Of a stretch of DNA of 64,000 nucleotides, positions 9,923-18,022 are shown piece by piece. The notes below the pieces were generated by a model. That model was not told the origin of the DNA. It did not search any database and saw only the letters and a program-made list of their open reading frames with translations. A program made the position numbers and the translations under genes. Position 1 is the first letter of the stretch. Every line of letters begins with the position of its first letter. Source of the stretch: a virus; IMG/VR virus record IMGVR_UViG_3300042485_001470, positions 31,082-95,081 of that record; one strand, 5' to 3'.

Positions 9923-10354
9923 ATGGCACTCTTAAGAGATTACGAACTACCAGGAACTGGATTAATTGCACCAAATGCATATCATGTTGTAACAAATGTA
10001 AAGGTTGAAAAACGAATGGCGGATTTCAAACCACCAGTAGATAATTCAAGACCAGACGGCCTTACTGTAATGAACAGAACTTTAGAAACAGCAGTTCATT
10101 GGAAATCTGGATATATTGCTGAAATAGCAGTAACGATTTGGAAAGATAAAGAGGCAAGAGATACTGACGCAAATCCAATTGGATTTATAGGAAAAAATCC
10201 ATCTGATAATAAATATGGCGTAAGTATTGGTACTGATGGTATGGACCATAAATGTGTATTTATTTTAGATGTGCCATCGGAATTAGACCATGTAGCACAA
10301 GCATATAGACATCTACTAACTACTGATTATTACAGTGGTTCTTTGGAAGTTTAA
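9923..10354 (+). CDS. Conserved-type virion protein, unknown function
   Basis: 143 residues starting MALLRDYELPGTG, three bases after the fibre stop. Compact mixed composition with two Cys-poor beta segments (V-V-T-N-V-K-V-E-K and W-K-S-G-Y-I-A-E-I-A-V-T-I-W) and a C-terminal D-Y-Y-S-G-S-L-E-V. No signal peptide or membrane segment. I do not recognise a family. Its place between the fibre and the tail sheath suggests a tail or neck accessory protein. It is probably co-transcribed with the fibre because there is no room for a promoter between them. Confidence 0.4.
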   Translation: MALLRDYELPGTGLIAPNAYHVVTNVKVEKRMADFKPPVDNSRPDGLTVMNRTLETAVHWKSGYIAEIAVTIWKDKEARDTDANPIGFIGKNPSDNKYGVSIGTDGMDHKCVFILDVPSELDHVAQAYRHLLTTDYYSGSLEV

Positions 10355-10369
10355 AAAATAAATTACATA

Positions 10370-10377
10370 TATTTATA
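10370..10377 (+). promoter_or_regulatory. TATTTATA putative phage promoter element
   Basis: TATTTATA ends 20 nt before the ATG at 10398 within a 43-nt gap. The spacing matches the copy before 14993. Confidence 0.4.
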
Positions 10378-10397
10378 GAATATAAAACAAAATTATT

Positions 10398-10799
10398 ATG
10401 GCATTAACATACGAATGGAAATTAACGGGTTTAAAAAAACAAAATGGTGAAAACTTAAATGATGTAGTTGTTGGTACAAATTGGAAGCTGACTGGCACAG
10501 ACGAAGATGGATACCAAGGAACATTTAATGGAGCAACACCATTTAGTATAAGTTCAGTAAATCCAACAAATTTTACAGAATATAATTCATTGACAGAAGA
10601 ACAAGTATTAGGTTGGGTAATGAATCATGTAAGTGGTTCATCTAACACAAATTACATGTCTCATATCAATGAAGTGATTTTAAGAGATATAAATTCTAAA
10701 AAATGGACTAGAATGGAAGTGATGGAAACCGATTTACCTTGGTCACCAACATCAGGAAGTTCAGTAACTCCAGAAATAAGTGGTTCGGCTCCTGTATAG
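10398..10799 (+). CDS. Small tail-region protein, unknown function
   Basis: 133 residues starting MALTYEWKLTGLKKQNGENL. The N-terminal Y-x-W-K-L-T-G-L and the repeated W-K-L-T-G resemble small conserved proteins in the tail clusters of cyanophage-type T4-like phages ('W-K-I-x-x-L' N-terminus). The C-terminus is S, T and P rich. No catalytic motif is visible. It has its own TATTTATA element upstream and a strong terminator downstream, so it may be a separate small transcription unit. Function unknown. Confidence 0.45.
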   Translation: MALTYEWKLTGLKKQNGENLNDVVVGTNWKLTGTDEDGYQGTFNGATPFSISSVNPTNFTEYNSLTEEQVLGWVMNHVSGSSNTNYMSHINEVILRDINSKKWTRMEVMETDLPWSPTSGSSVTPEISGSAPV

Positions 10800-10825
10800 T
10801 AGAATAGTTAAATTTTAAACTTTAT

Positions 10826-10863
10826 AAATATCCAAAGCATTATATTATGTTTTGGATATTTTT
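10826..10863 (+). terminator. Rho-independent-type terminator hairpin
   Basis: AAATATCCAAAGCAT pairs with ATGTTTTGGATATTT (15-bp stem, one G-U pair, loop TATATT), followed by TTTTTG. It separates the 10398 gene from the tail sheath gene. Confidence 0.65.
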
Positions 10864-10867
10864 GTTA

Positions 10868-10875
10868 TATTTATA
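10868..10875 (+). promoter_or_regulatory. TATTTATA putative promoter of the tail sheath gene
   Basis: TATTTATA directly follows the terminator and precedes the sheath ATG by 54 nt, leaving an untranslated A-rich leader. Confidence 0.45.
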
Positions 10876-10929
10876 TGTGTATTTCATAACTAGCAAATAC
10901 AAACTTAAAATACAAATTGTAGAAATAAA

Positions 10930-13257
10930 ATGGCAGAAAGAATCGTATCACCTGGCGTATTCACAAGAGAAAATGACCTTTCCTTCTTAGCGCAAGGAAT
11001 TGGTGAAATTGGAGCAGCATTTATAGGACCTTTTAAGCAAGGACCTGCATTTGTTCCAACTATTGTTAGAACGCAATCAGAGTTTGAAGAAATCTTCGGA
11101 ACTCCTGATGGAACTTATTATACTGAACACGCAGTACAAAACTATTTAAGAGAAGCTGGAACTGCTACCATCGTAAGAGTTGGTGGTATTGGTGGTTACA
11201 CCCAAGTTGCACCTTTAGGTATTTTTGCTTCTGGTTCATCTAACCAAAGTTTAGGTACTAAACTAATTGGAGTATTATATTCAACGCAAGTTGGAGATGA
11301 AGGTGTTGGATTTGCATCATCAACAATAGTTAGTAACGATGCAACCGATGGTTCATTTGTAATTAATACATTGGCTGCAGGTGTAAACGTATCTGCATCT
11401 ATTTTACCAACCGCTACTAACGATTTAGCAGATGTGTTTGGTGAATCTCCATTTGGTTCAAAGGCTGGTTATGCATACACTTACTTTGAAAATATTGCAG
11501 CTTTATATACTGGTTCTTTGGGAAACAATATTGTAGTATCTACTAATTCATTACCATCTCAAGTATATGGTGATATTAAAACTGCAAGAACTCCGTATGT
11601 TAAATCTCAATTAATTAGTGGTGAAAGATATGACCTTTTCCGTTTTGTAACTTTAGGACATGGTACATTATATAATACTAAATTTAAAATTGGTATCTCT
11701 AATGTAAAAGCAGCTGGTGAAGATGGTTCAACTGATTACGCAACATTTACTGTAACAGTTCGTTCATTTGTTGATACCGATAAGAGAAAGAGTGTTGTTG
11801 AAACATTTAACAATGTAAACTTAGACCCTGCTTCTCCAAACTATATTGCTAAAAGAATTGGTGATAGATGGAATGAAATTGCATCTGATGGAAAAATAAC
11901 TGAAAATGGTGATTATACAAACAGATCAAAATTTGTAAGAGTTGAAATGGCACAAAATAGTGTTGGAAATCCAATTTCAGCAGCACCATTTGGACATGGA
12001 GCATATATAAACCCAATTACAGCAGATAATGATTCGGAGGCACAACAAATACCAGCGGTAGTTTATCAAACTGGTTCTCTAGTTAATACATCATCATCTC
12101 CAATATATTTTAGTGGATTTGATTTTGAAACAATTGGAGTGGCCGATGATAATAAACAATATTTAAAACCAATTCCTGAAAGTGCACAAATTGGAGCAAA
12201 CCAAATATTTGCGTTTGATTCTAATGGTGGATTGAGCTTAGGAGCTCTTACAGGTTCTGCATCTACTGATATGGTTAAGAGACAATTCGTTCTTGGATTC
12301 CAAGAAGGTTTTGATGGATTGAACCCAACGGTAAAGGCTAATTTAGGTTTAGATATAGAAGCGGCAAACACACAAGGTTTCAACTGCGCAAATGCAGGAA
12401 CAACAGGTACACAGGCATACACTAAAGCAATTAACGCTATATCAAACGCAGATGAATATGATATTAACTTAGTTGTAACTCCTGGTATCATCCGTTCTTT
12501 ACACCCAACTATTACTAATAGAGTAATTGATATGGTTGAAGATAGACAAGATTGTTTCTATATTGCTGATTTTGTAGAAGCAGATGCATCTATAACTGAA
12601 GTAACTGAAAAAGCAAATGAAGTAGATTCTAACTATGTGGCAACATACTACCCTTGGATTAAGACGGTAGATGCTAATACAAACAAATTAATATCAGTTC
12701 CACCATCAGTATTGATGCCGGCTGTATTCGCTGCAAACGATAGATTGGCAGCTGAATGGTTCGCACCTGCTGGTTTAAATAGAGGTGGTATCATCGGAGC
12801 AGTTAGTGTATTGAATAGATTAACACACTCTGAAAGAGATACTCTTTATGAGAACAAAGTGAACCCAATCGCAGCATTCCCTGGACAAGGTATTGTAGCA
12901 TTTGGACAGAAGACATTGCAAGATAAGGCTTCAGCATTAGATAGAATCAACGTAAGAAGATTACTTATCACTGTTAAGAAGTTCATCGCTTCAACATCTC
13001 GTTTCTTAGTATTCGAACAAAATACTTCTACAACTAGAGGAAGATTCTTAAACACTGTAAACCCTTACTTAGAAGCAATTCAACAAAGACAAGGTTTATA
13101 CGCTTTCAGAGTTGTAATGGATGAGAGTAACAACACACCTGATGTAATTGATAGAAACATATTAGCAGGACAAATTTTCTTACAACCGGCTAAGACCGCT
13201 GAATTCATCGTAATTGATTTCAACATCTTACCAACTGGAGCAAGTTTTAACGCTTAA
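10930..13257 (+). CDS. gp18: Contractile tail sheath protein (T4 gp18-like)
   Basis: 775 residues. Starts MAERIVSPGVFTRENDLSF, the classic sheath N-terminus ('spGVy-xxE-x-D'), and contains I-G-A-A-F-I-G-P-F-K-Q-G-P. The C-terminal domain has W-F-A-P-A-G-L-N-R-G and a final segment with P-A-K-T-A-E-F-I-V-I-D-F-N-I-L-P-T-G-A, the conserved phage_sheath C-terminal strand that interlocks neighbouring subunits. The middle part (about 100-470) is the variable outer domain. Length is close to the T4 sheath (about 660) with some extra surface domain. It contracts around the tube in DNA injection. The tube gene follows 54 nt later, as in T4. Confidence 0.93.
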   Translation: MAERIVSPGVFTRENDLSFLAQGIGEIGAAFIGPFKQGPAFVPTIVRTQSEFEEIFGTPDGTYYTEHAVQNYLREAGTATIVRVGGIGGYTQVAPLGIFASGSSNQSLGTKLIGVLYSTQVGDEGVGFASSTIVSNDATDGSFVINTLAAGVNVSASILPTATNDLADVFGESPFGSKAGYAYTYFENIAALYTGSLGNNIVVSTNSLPSQVYGDIKTARTPYVKSQLISGERYDLFRFVTLGHGTLYNTKFKIGISNVKAAGEDGSTDYATFTVTVRSFVDTDKRKSVVETFNNVNLDPASPNYIAKRIGDRWNEIASDGKITENGDYTNRSKFVRVEMAQNSVGNPISAAPFGHGAYINPITADNDSEAQQIPAVVYQTGSLVNTSSSPIYFSGFDFETIGVADDNKQYLKPIPESAQIGANQIFAFDSNGGLSLGALTGSASTDMVKRQFVLGFQEGFDGLNPTVKANLGLDIEAANTQGFNCANAGTTGTQAYTKAINAISNADEYDINLVVTPGIIRSLHPTITNRVIDMVEDRQDCFYIADFVEADASITEVTEKANEVDSNYVATYYPWIKTVDANTNKLISVPPSVLMPAVFAANDRLAAEWFAPAGLNRGGIIGAVSVLNRLTHSERDTLYENKVNPIAAFPGQGIVAFGQKTLQDKASALDRINVRRLLITVKKFIASTSRFLVFEQNTSTTRGRFLNTVNPYLEAIQQRQGLYAFRVVMDESNNTPDVIDRNILAGQIFLQPAKTAEFIVIDFNILPTGASFNA

Positions 13258-13278
13258 TACGAATTTAAGGTAACTTGA

Positions 13279-13286
13279 TATTTATT
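13279..13286 (+). promoter_or_regulatory. TATTTATT, variant of the TATTTATA element, before tail tube gene
   Basis: TATTTATT lies 25 nt before the ATG at 13312 in a 54-nt gap. One mismatch from the repeated octamer. Confidence 0.3.
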
Positions 13287-13311
13287 AATATAAAAATAAA
13301 AGGATAATAAA

Positions 13312-13806
13312 ATGGCAGAAATACTAGAGTTTGATAAGATGTTCTATACGAACTTCGAACCTAAGATGAAAAATAGATATGTGATGGAAATGACAGATGT
13401 AGGCATTCCAGCATATATGGTTAAGGCGGCAGCTAGACCTTCAATTAACTTTGAACCCGTTGTGTTAGACCACATCAACATTAAAAGAAAGTTGCAAGGT
13501 AAGGGTGAGTGGCAAGATATTACCATTACATTATATGACCCGATTGTTCCATCTGGAGCACAAGCTGTAATGGAGTGGATACGTTTAGGACACGAATCTA
13601 TAACTGGTAGACGTGGATATGCAGATTTCTATAAAAAAGATATTGATTTCTATATGCTAGGTCCTGTTGGTGATAAAATCGAACAATGGAAACTAAAAGG
13701 TGCATTTATTGTATCTGCAAACTTTGGTGATGTTGCATTTGATTCAAATGAAGTAGCAACTATTGAATTAACATTGGCTTACGATTACGCTATACTTGAA
13801 TTCTAA
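13312..13806 (+). CDS. gp19: Tail tube protein (T4 gp19-like)
   Basis: 164 residues, the size of T4 gp19 (163). Starts MAEILEFDKMFYTNFEPKMKN and contains R-Y-V-M-E-M-T-D-V-G-I-P-A-Y-M-V-K-A-A-A-R-P, then W-Q-D-I-T-I-T-L-Y-D-P, the two signatures of T4-type tail tube proteins. It ends E-V-A-T-I-E-L-T-L-A-Y-D-Y-A-I-L. It forms stacked hexameric rings that make the DNA conduit inside the sheath. Gene order sheath-tube is conserved. A strong terminator follows 30 nt after the stop, closing the sheath-tube unit. Confidence 0.92.
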   Translation: MAEILEFDKMFYTNFEPKMKNRYVMEMTDVGIPAYMVKAAARPSINFEPVVLDHINIKRKLQGKGEWQDITITLYDPIVPSGAQAVMEWIRLGHESITGRRGYADFYKKDIDFYMLGPVGDKIEQWKLKGAFIVSANFGDVAFDSNEVATIELTLAYDYAILEF

Positions 13807-13836
13807 AAATATTCCTTACGGAAGCTACCGAAGGAC

Positions 13837-13866
13837 AACCCTCATCAGAAATGGTGGGGGTTTTTT
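13837..13866 (+). terminator. Terminator after sheath-tube unit
   Basis: AACCCTCATC pairs with GGTGGGGGTT (10 bp with two G-U pairs, loop AGAAAT) and runs into TTTTTT. Confidence 0.75.
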
Positions 13867-13890
13867 ATTTCCAATTTTTTAAAAACTATG

Positions 13891-13898
13891 TATTTATA
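13891..13898 (+). promoter_or_regulatory. TATTTATA putative promoter of the gp26-like gene
   Basis: TATTTATA lies 28 nt before the ATG at 13927, just after the terminator. Confidence 0.45.
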
Positions 13899-13926
13899 TA
13901 TACAAACTTAAAAAAGATATAAAGTT

Positions 13927-14742
13927 ATGGCAGAAGTTAATATTGCACAACAAAATCCAACCCCTACACAGGTTGAAAAAGGTAAATTTGATTTTCCTAC
14001 AGAAGTAATCGAATTACCATCAAAAGGATTACTATATCCAGAAGGACATCCTCTTAGAAAAGGTACTTGTGAATTAAAGTATATGACAGCAAGAGAAGAA
14101 GATATTCTTGCAAATACAAACCTTATTAAGAAAGGTATTGTATTAGATAAATTGTTTGAATCAGTAGTTGTTGAACCGGGTGTTAATCCAAATGATATTT
14201 TTATTGGTGATAAAAACGCTATCCTAATGGCAACTCGTATTTTGGGATATGGGGCTGATTATCAAATAGAAATGACAGATAAATTTTCATCAGAAAAGCA
14301 AGCTGTTACTATTGATTTGGGTAAAGTACAAACTAAAGATTTTGATGAATCTATATTGAATCCAAAAAATAGATATAGTTTTAAGTTACCAACAATGGGT
14401 ACTCAACTTATTTTTAAATTATTAACACATGGTGATGAGCAAGAAATAACTAGAGAAGTACAAGCTTTAGAAAAATTAAATAAGAATTCAGGCGCTTCAT
14501 TTGATGTAACAACTCGTTTGAAATATATGATTGTTTCAGTTGATGGCAATGAAGATAGAGGTTTTGTAAACAGATGGATAACTAACTCATTCTTAGCAAA
14601 AGATACTAAAGCATTTAGAGCTTATGTTAAAGAATTATCACCTGATTTGGATATGAAATTCCAATTTACATCAGATGTTACTGGCGAGACGGAGGCGCTG
14701 GATATACCATTTGGGATTAACTTTTTTTACCCTTCCAACTGA
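13927..14742 (+). CDS. gp26: gp26-like baseplate/tail assembly protein
   Basis: 271 residues. After a T/P-rich lead, the conserved block V-I-E-L-P-S-K-G-L-L-Y-P-E-G-H-P-L (about 27-43) is followed by K-Y-M-T-A-R-E-E-D-I-L and L-M-A-T-R-I-L-G-Y-G-A-D-Y. This is the pattern of the T4 baseplate protein family (PF12322, gp26 of T4-like phages), involved in hub assembly and analogous to tail assembly chaperones. It ends ...D-I-P-F-G-I-N-F-F-Y-P-S-N just after a run of seven T. A second conserved reading frame (+1) continues across and beyond this stop and codes a gp51-like piece (next entry). Family call good; exact T4 equivalence moderate. Confidence 0.75.
   Translation: MAEVNIAQQNPTPTQVEKGKFDFPTEVIELPSKGLLYPEGHPLRKGTCELKYMTAREEDILANTNLIKKGIVLDKLFESVVVEPGVNPNDIFIGDKNAILMATRILGYGADYQIEMTDKFSSEKQAVTIDLGKVQTKDFDESILNPKNRYSFKLPTMGTQLIFKLLTHGDEQEITREVQALEKLNKNSGASFDVTTRLKYMIVSVDGNEDRGFVNRWITNSFLAKDTKAFRAYVKELSPDLDMKFQFTSDVTGETEALDIPFGINFFYPSN
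14722..14728 (+). other. T7 run, candidate +1 (or -2) frameshift site between gp26-like and gp51-like frames
   Basis: In the gp26 frame the run is read ttt-ttt-t, and a stop follows 12 nt later. Moving +1 here joins ...G-I-N-F-F to T-L-P-T-D-Y-K-I-I-L, the conserved frame of the next entry. It could be programmed slippage or a one-base homopolymer error. Confidence 0.4.
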
Positions 14743-14941
14743 TTATAAAATAATTCTTCATTCTCAAATTTGGGAAATGGTTCAATTTGGTAATGGATTT
14801 ACTTGGTCAGAGGTTTATCACATGCCATCATACCTTCGTAAATTTTATTTTAATAAGTTAATAGAACTTAAGAAAAAAGAAGCAGAAGAACATAAAAAGG
14901 CTCAGTCAAAAATGAAATCAAATAAAGTGAGGATACGTTAA
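14729..14941 (+). CDS. gp51: gp51-like baseplate hub assembly piece, +1 frame relative to gp26-like
   Basis: 70 residues, counted from the first +1-frame codon after the T run, not from a start codon. It contains Q-I-W-E-M-V-Q-F-G-N-G-F-T-W-S-E-V-Y-x-M-P-x-x-L-R-K-F-Y-F-N-K-L-I-E-L-K-K-K-E-A, the pattern I associate with the small gp51-like assembly proteins that follow gp26 in marine T4-like phages. No good start was found: an ATG at 14675 would add an unnatural Arg-rich stretch overlapping gp26, and the next ATG (14777) would cut the conserved block at its start. The likeliest expression is therefore as a gp26-51 fusion by frameshifting, or by initiation at 14777. A terminator overlaps the stop codon. 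Confidence 0.6.
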   Translation, partial: TLPTDYKIILHSQIWEMVQFGNGFTWSEVYHMPSYLRKFYFNKLIELKKKEAEEHKKAQSKMKSNKVRIR

Positions 14942-14956
14942 TATCCTCACTTTTTT
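14927..14956 (+). terminator. Terminator overlapping the gp51-like stop codon
   Basis: GTGAGGATA pairs perfectly with TATCCTCAC (9 bp, loop CGTTAA), followed by TTTTTT. The TAA stop lies in the loop. Confidence 0.8.
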
Positions 14957-14965
14957 ATTTGCCGA

Positions 14966-14973
14966 TATTTATA
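14966..14973 (+). promoter_or_regulatory. TATTTATA putative promoter of the tape measure-baseplate operon
   Basis: TATTTATA lies 10 nt after the terminator T-run and ends 19 nt before the ATG at 14993. No further promoter-like gap occurs until 23461, so it may drive the operon 14993-23461. Confidence 0.45.
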
Positions 14974-14992
14974 CAATATAAACATTCTAATT

Positions 14993-15202
14993 ATGGAAAA
15001 TAATAAAAAACAAGTTAAAGAAGGTATATTCGATGCAGCTGATAAATTTGTAACTAAATTTTTTGATGGTTTGTCAAATGGAGCTGCTAATAGCATTATT
15101 AGAAAAGCTGAACAGGCTAAATTACCAAAAGAAGCAATCGATAGGATGAAAAAAATGGAAAAAGATGCAGAAGAATTTAGAAAATTTTTAGATTCTTTAT
15201 AA
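14993..15202 (+). CDS. Small helical protein before the tape measure gene
   Basis: 69 residues starting MENNKKQVKEGIFDAADKFV. Predicted to be almost entirely amphipathic helix (E-A-I-D-R-M-K-K-M-E-K-D-A-E-E-F-R-K-F). No Cys, no membrane segment. First gene after a terminator and a TATTTATA element, 22 nt before the tape measure gene. Small helical proteins in this place could be tail assembly factors or virion accessory proteins. The family is not recognised. Confidence 0.45.
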   Translation: MENNKKQVKEGIFDAADKFVTKFFDGLSNGAANSIIRKAEQAKLPKEAIDRMKKMEKDAEEFRKFLDSL

Positions 15203-15224
15203 TCTACATTAGATAATTTTATAA

Positions 15225-18020
15225 ATGGCAAAAGCAAAAAATACACAAAAGGGACAACAGCTAGAATTATTCCCTACACCCGCCGCAGCACCTGCTGCAC
15301 CTGCTGCTGCTGCGCAAGAACTTAAACTTTCTGAAAGAATTGCACAAAAAAGAGCAGAAATTAATAAATTACTAGAAAAGGGTGAAGAAATTACTGAAGC
15401 TGAATTAGAGTTAGTTAGAAAAGAAGAAATTGCTTTAGCAAAATTAGAAAAACAACAAAAGAAAGTATTAGAGGGTAGGCGTACCAATGAACAGAAACAA
15501 CTAGATATAAATTCAGCAGTAAAGGAAGAATTAGGTTCTCTGGCATCAATCAGTAAAGTATATGGCGGTTTAACAACAGCCCAATCAAATACTTTAACTA
15601 CACATCAAAAATCATTAACGGCGGTATTAGCACAAGAAAGCGCAACCCAAGAGCAATATGAATTTGCTCAAAATCATGTTGCGGAAATGTCAAAGATGTT
15701 TGCATTGCAACAGCAGCTTGCTCAATTGGGTCCTGAACAAGTAGCTGAACGAGAAGCAATAAATGCAAAAATTGACGTTCAGAATGATAAAATGGAGCAA
15801 TCTATTGCACATGCAAAGGGTATGGGTTATATAACCGAAGACCAAGCTAAGGCGATGAACGATGGACGAGTTGCTGCACTGAAAAACAACTCAATAGCGG
15901 AAAAGTATGCAACAATTAGTGCAGAGACAAAAGAAGTAATAGAGGGACAGATTCAGGCGTATGAAGCCATAAAAAAATCAATTAGGGGTGTAATTGGTAC
16001 TGTCAAATTACTTACTATGGGATGGGCAGGTGTTGCTAGAATAACATTGATGGGTGCTGGGGCAGCTATCTCAAAAGTAGGAAAAACAATCAGAGAGATG
16101 GGTGGGTACTTGGGGGGTGCAACTATATCTGCTACTGCGTTGGGAACTGTATTTGATTCCGCTAATGATGTTGCTAAGGGATTATCAGAAGAAATGGGTG
16201 GTTTGAATGATGTATCATTTCAAGCTCAACTCAATACAAACCTTATGGCCACTAATATGGGTATAAGTGGAACTGAAGCAGCAAAATTAACTGGTAATCT
16301 AGCTCGTTTAAATGGTAATAGTATTGAAACTGCACAAAACCTAGCAAATGGAGCCAAAGAAATGGCAAAAACTGCCGGAGTAGTCCCAGCAGCTGTAATG
16401 GCTGATATGGCAGCATCTGCTGAAGAATTTGCACTATTTGGTAAGGATGGTGGAAAGAATATGCAAGAAGCCGCAGTTCAAGCCGCTAAGATGGGTGTTA
16501 GTTTAAAAACTATGGGTGGCGTTGCCGATAACCTTTTAGATTTTGAAACTTCTATTAATAGTGAATTGGAATTGGGGGCAATGCTCGGTAAAAATATTAA
16601 TTTAGATAGAGCAAGGGCATTAGCATACGAAGGAGATATAGCAGGAGCTACTCAAGAAACATTGAATGCATTAGGTGGTGTTGATGAGTTTAATAAAATG
16701 GATTATTTCCAAAAGAAAAAAACAGCCGAATTATTAGGTACTTCCGTTGAAGAATTACAAAAAATGGTTACCCAACAGGAAGAAGCAGCAACATTAGGTG
16801 GGCAAATAGATGGAACATTCAATTCAATGACGGAAGGATTAACTGCATTAACAACAGGCCCTTTAGGTGGATTTGTTTCTGGGTTGAGTGGTGCAATTGG
16901 ACAAACATCGGAAATAGCAGGTAACTTTAAATCAGCTGGTGATTTTGCAAAAGAGACGTTTGGTAAAGCAAAAGATTTTTTTGGAGGAAAAAAACCTGAT
17001 GTACCTGACTTACCAAAAAATTCTACAGAATCAATAACAGATTCAGTTACATCATCTGGTGATTCTGGTGGTAAAGTATCAGGTCCTGGAGAAAAAGCTG
17101 GTGATGGTCTAAAAAGTTTAGCAGAAGGTTTAGAAAAAATGGGTACTACAAAAGTATTATTTGGTGCATTGAACTTAATACCAACTGCATTGGGTTTACT
17201 TCTTATGGTAGTTGGTATTCCATCATTAATGGCAATTGGTGCATTTGGTCTTAATGCTGGAATGGGATTACTATATCTTGCTGAAGGCTTAGAAAAAATG
17301 GGCACTACACAGGTATTATTTGGTGCATTGAATTTAATACCAACTGCATTAGGATTTGCTTTAATGACACTTGGTGTAATTGGATTAGCAGGTGTTGCAC
17401 TTTTAGGTGCACCAGCTGGGGCAGGATTAGTCGCATTAGGTAGTGGATTGGCATCATTTGGAGCAACGGCTGGGACTGTAGGATGGTTGGGAGTTGCCGT
17501 AATTTTGGCATTAGGAGCCGCTTTTACATTATTTGCATTTGGATTGAGTTTATTAGCACCATTAGTTGAATCAATTGGAAACGCAATTGGTAGTGTTGTA
17601 GAATCAATAGCAGCCGGTATTGTTATGATTGTTTCAAGTATAAGTGATTTATTGGTTAATGTATTACCATTACTTAATTTAGAAGCAGCGGCTGGAATTC
17701 TAGCGATGGCAGCTTCATTTACGGTATTAGCAGGTTCATTGGCATTGTTAAGCACTATGGGATTAGCAGCCATTCCTGTATTATTAGCGGTTGGTGCAGT
17801 TGGTGCAGTTGGAGCAAGTATATTTGGTGGTGGTGAAGAAGGAGCCGAAGGGGCTGATGGTGGTGGTGATAGAACTGGTGAGTTAATTGATGAGATAAAA
17901 GGATTGAGAGCAGATTTAATAGCTGGTAAAATAGCCGTAAATATAGATGGCCAAAAGGTTACTTCTAATGTAGGTAAAGTTGTATCTAGAATTAGTTCAA
18001 ATTCATACGCTAAAGTATAA
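15225..18020 (+). CDS. Tail tape measure protein (gp29-like role)
   Basis: 931 residues. An A/P-rich lead (residues 15-30) is followed by long coiled coil (about 35-240, E/K/Q rich), then an A/G/M-rich helical middle with a hydrophobic segment about 250-300, and a C-terminal half with several membrane-type hydrophobic helices (about 640-860). A glycine-rich linker and a short basic tail close it. Coiled coil plus hydrophobic C-terminal stretches between the tube/chaperone genes and the hub genes is the standard sign of a tape measure. A segment L-A-E-G-L-E-K-M-G-T-T, then V-L-F-G-A-L-N-L-I-P-T-A-L-G, occurs twice (nt about 17116-17200 and 17278-17356), a recent internal duplication. It sets tail length and may reach the host membrane at injection. 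Confidence 0.8.
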   Translation: MAKAKNTQKGQQLELFPTPAAAPAAPAAAAQELKLSERIAQKRAEINKLLEKGEEITEAELELVRKEEIALAKLEKQQKKVLEGRRTNEQKQLDINSAVKEELGSLASISKVYGGLTTAQSNTLTTHQKSLTAVLAQESATQEQYEFAQNHVAEMSKMFALQQQLAQLGPEQVAEREAINAKIDVQNDKMEQSIAHAKGMGYITEDQAKAMNDGRVAALKNNSIAEKYATISAETKEVIEGQIQAYEAIKKSIRGVIGTVKLLTMGWAGVARITLMGAGAAISKVGKTIREMGGYLGGATISATALGTVFDSANDVAKGLSEEMGGLNDVSFQAQLNTNLMATNMGISGTEAAKLTGNLARLNGNSIETAQNLANGAKEMAKTAGVVPAAVMADMAASAEEFALFGKDGGKNMQEAAVQAAKMGVSLKTMGGVADNLLDFETSINSELELGAMLGKNINLDRARALAYEGDIAGATQETLNALGGVDEFNKMDYFQKKKTAELLGTSVEELQKMVTQQEEAATLGGQIDGTFNSMTEGLTALTTGPLGGFVSGLSGAIGQTSEIAGNFKSAGDFAKETFGKAKDFFGGKKPDVPDLPKNSTESITDSVTSSGDSGGKVSGPGEKAGDGLKSLAEGLEKMGTTKVLFGALNLIPTALGLLLMVVGIPSLMAIGAFGLNAGMGLLYLAEGLEKMGTTQVLFGALNLIPTALGFALMTLGVIGLAGVALLGAPAGAGLVALGSGLASFGATAGTVGWLGVAVILALGAAFTLFAFGLSLLAPLVESIGNAIGSVVESIAAGIVMIVSSISDLLVNVLPLLNLEAAAGILAMAASFTVLAGSLALLSTMGLAAIPVLLAVGAVGAVGASIFGGGEEGAEGADGGGDRTGELIDEIKGLRADLIAGKIAVNIDGQKVTSNVGKVVSRISSNSYAKV

Positions 18021-18022
18021 CG

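Noticed and set aside
16703-17773. 356-residue - strand frame inside the tape measure gene
   Set aside because: Pro/Asn/Ala-rich shadow of the Gly/Leu/Ala-rich + strand protein; no promoter, no start context.
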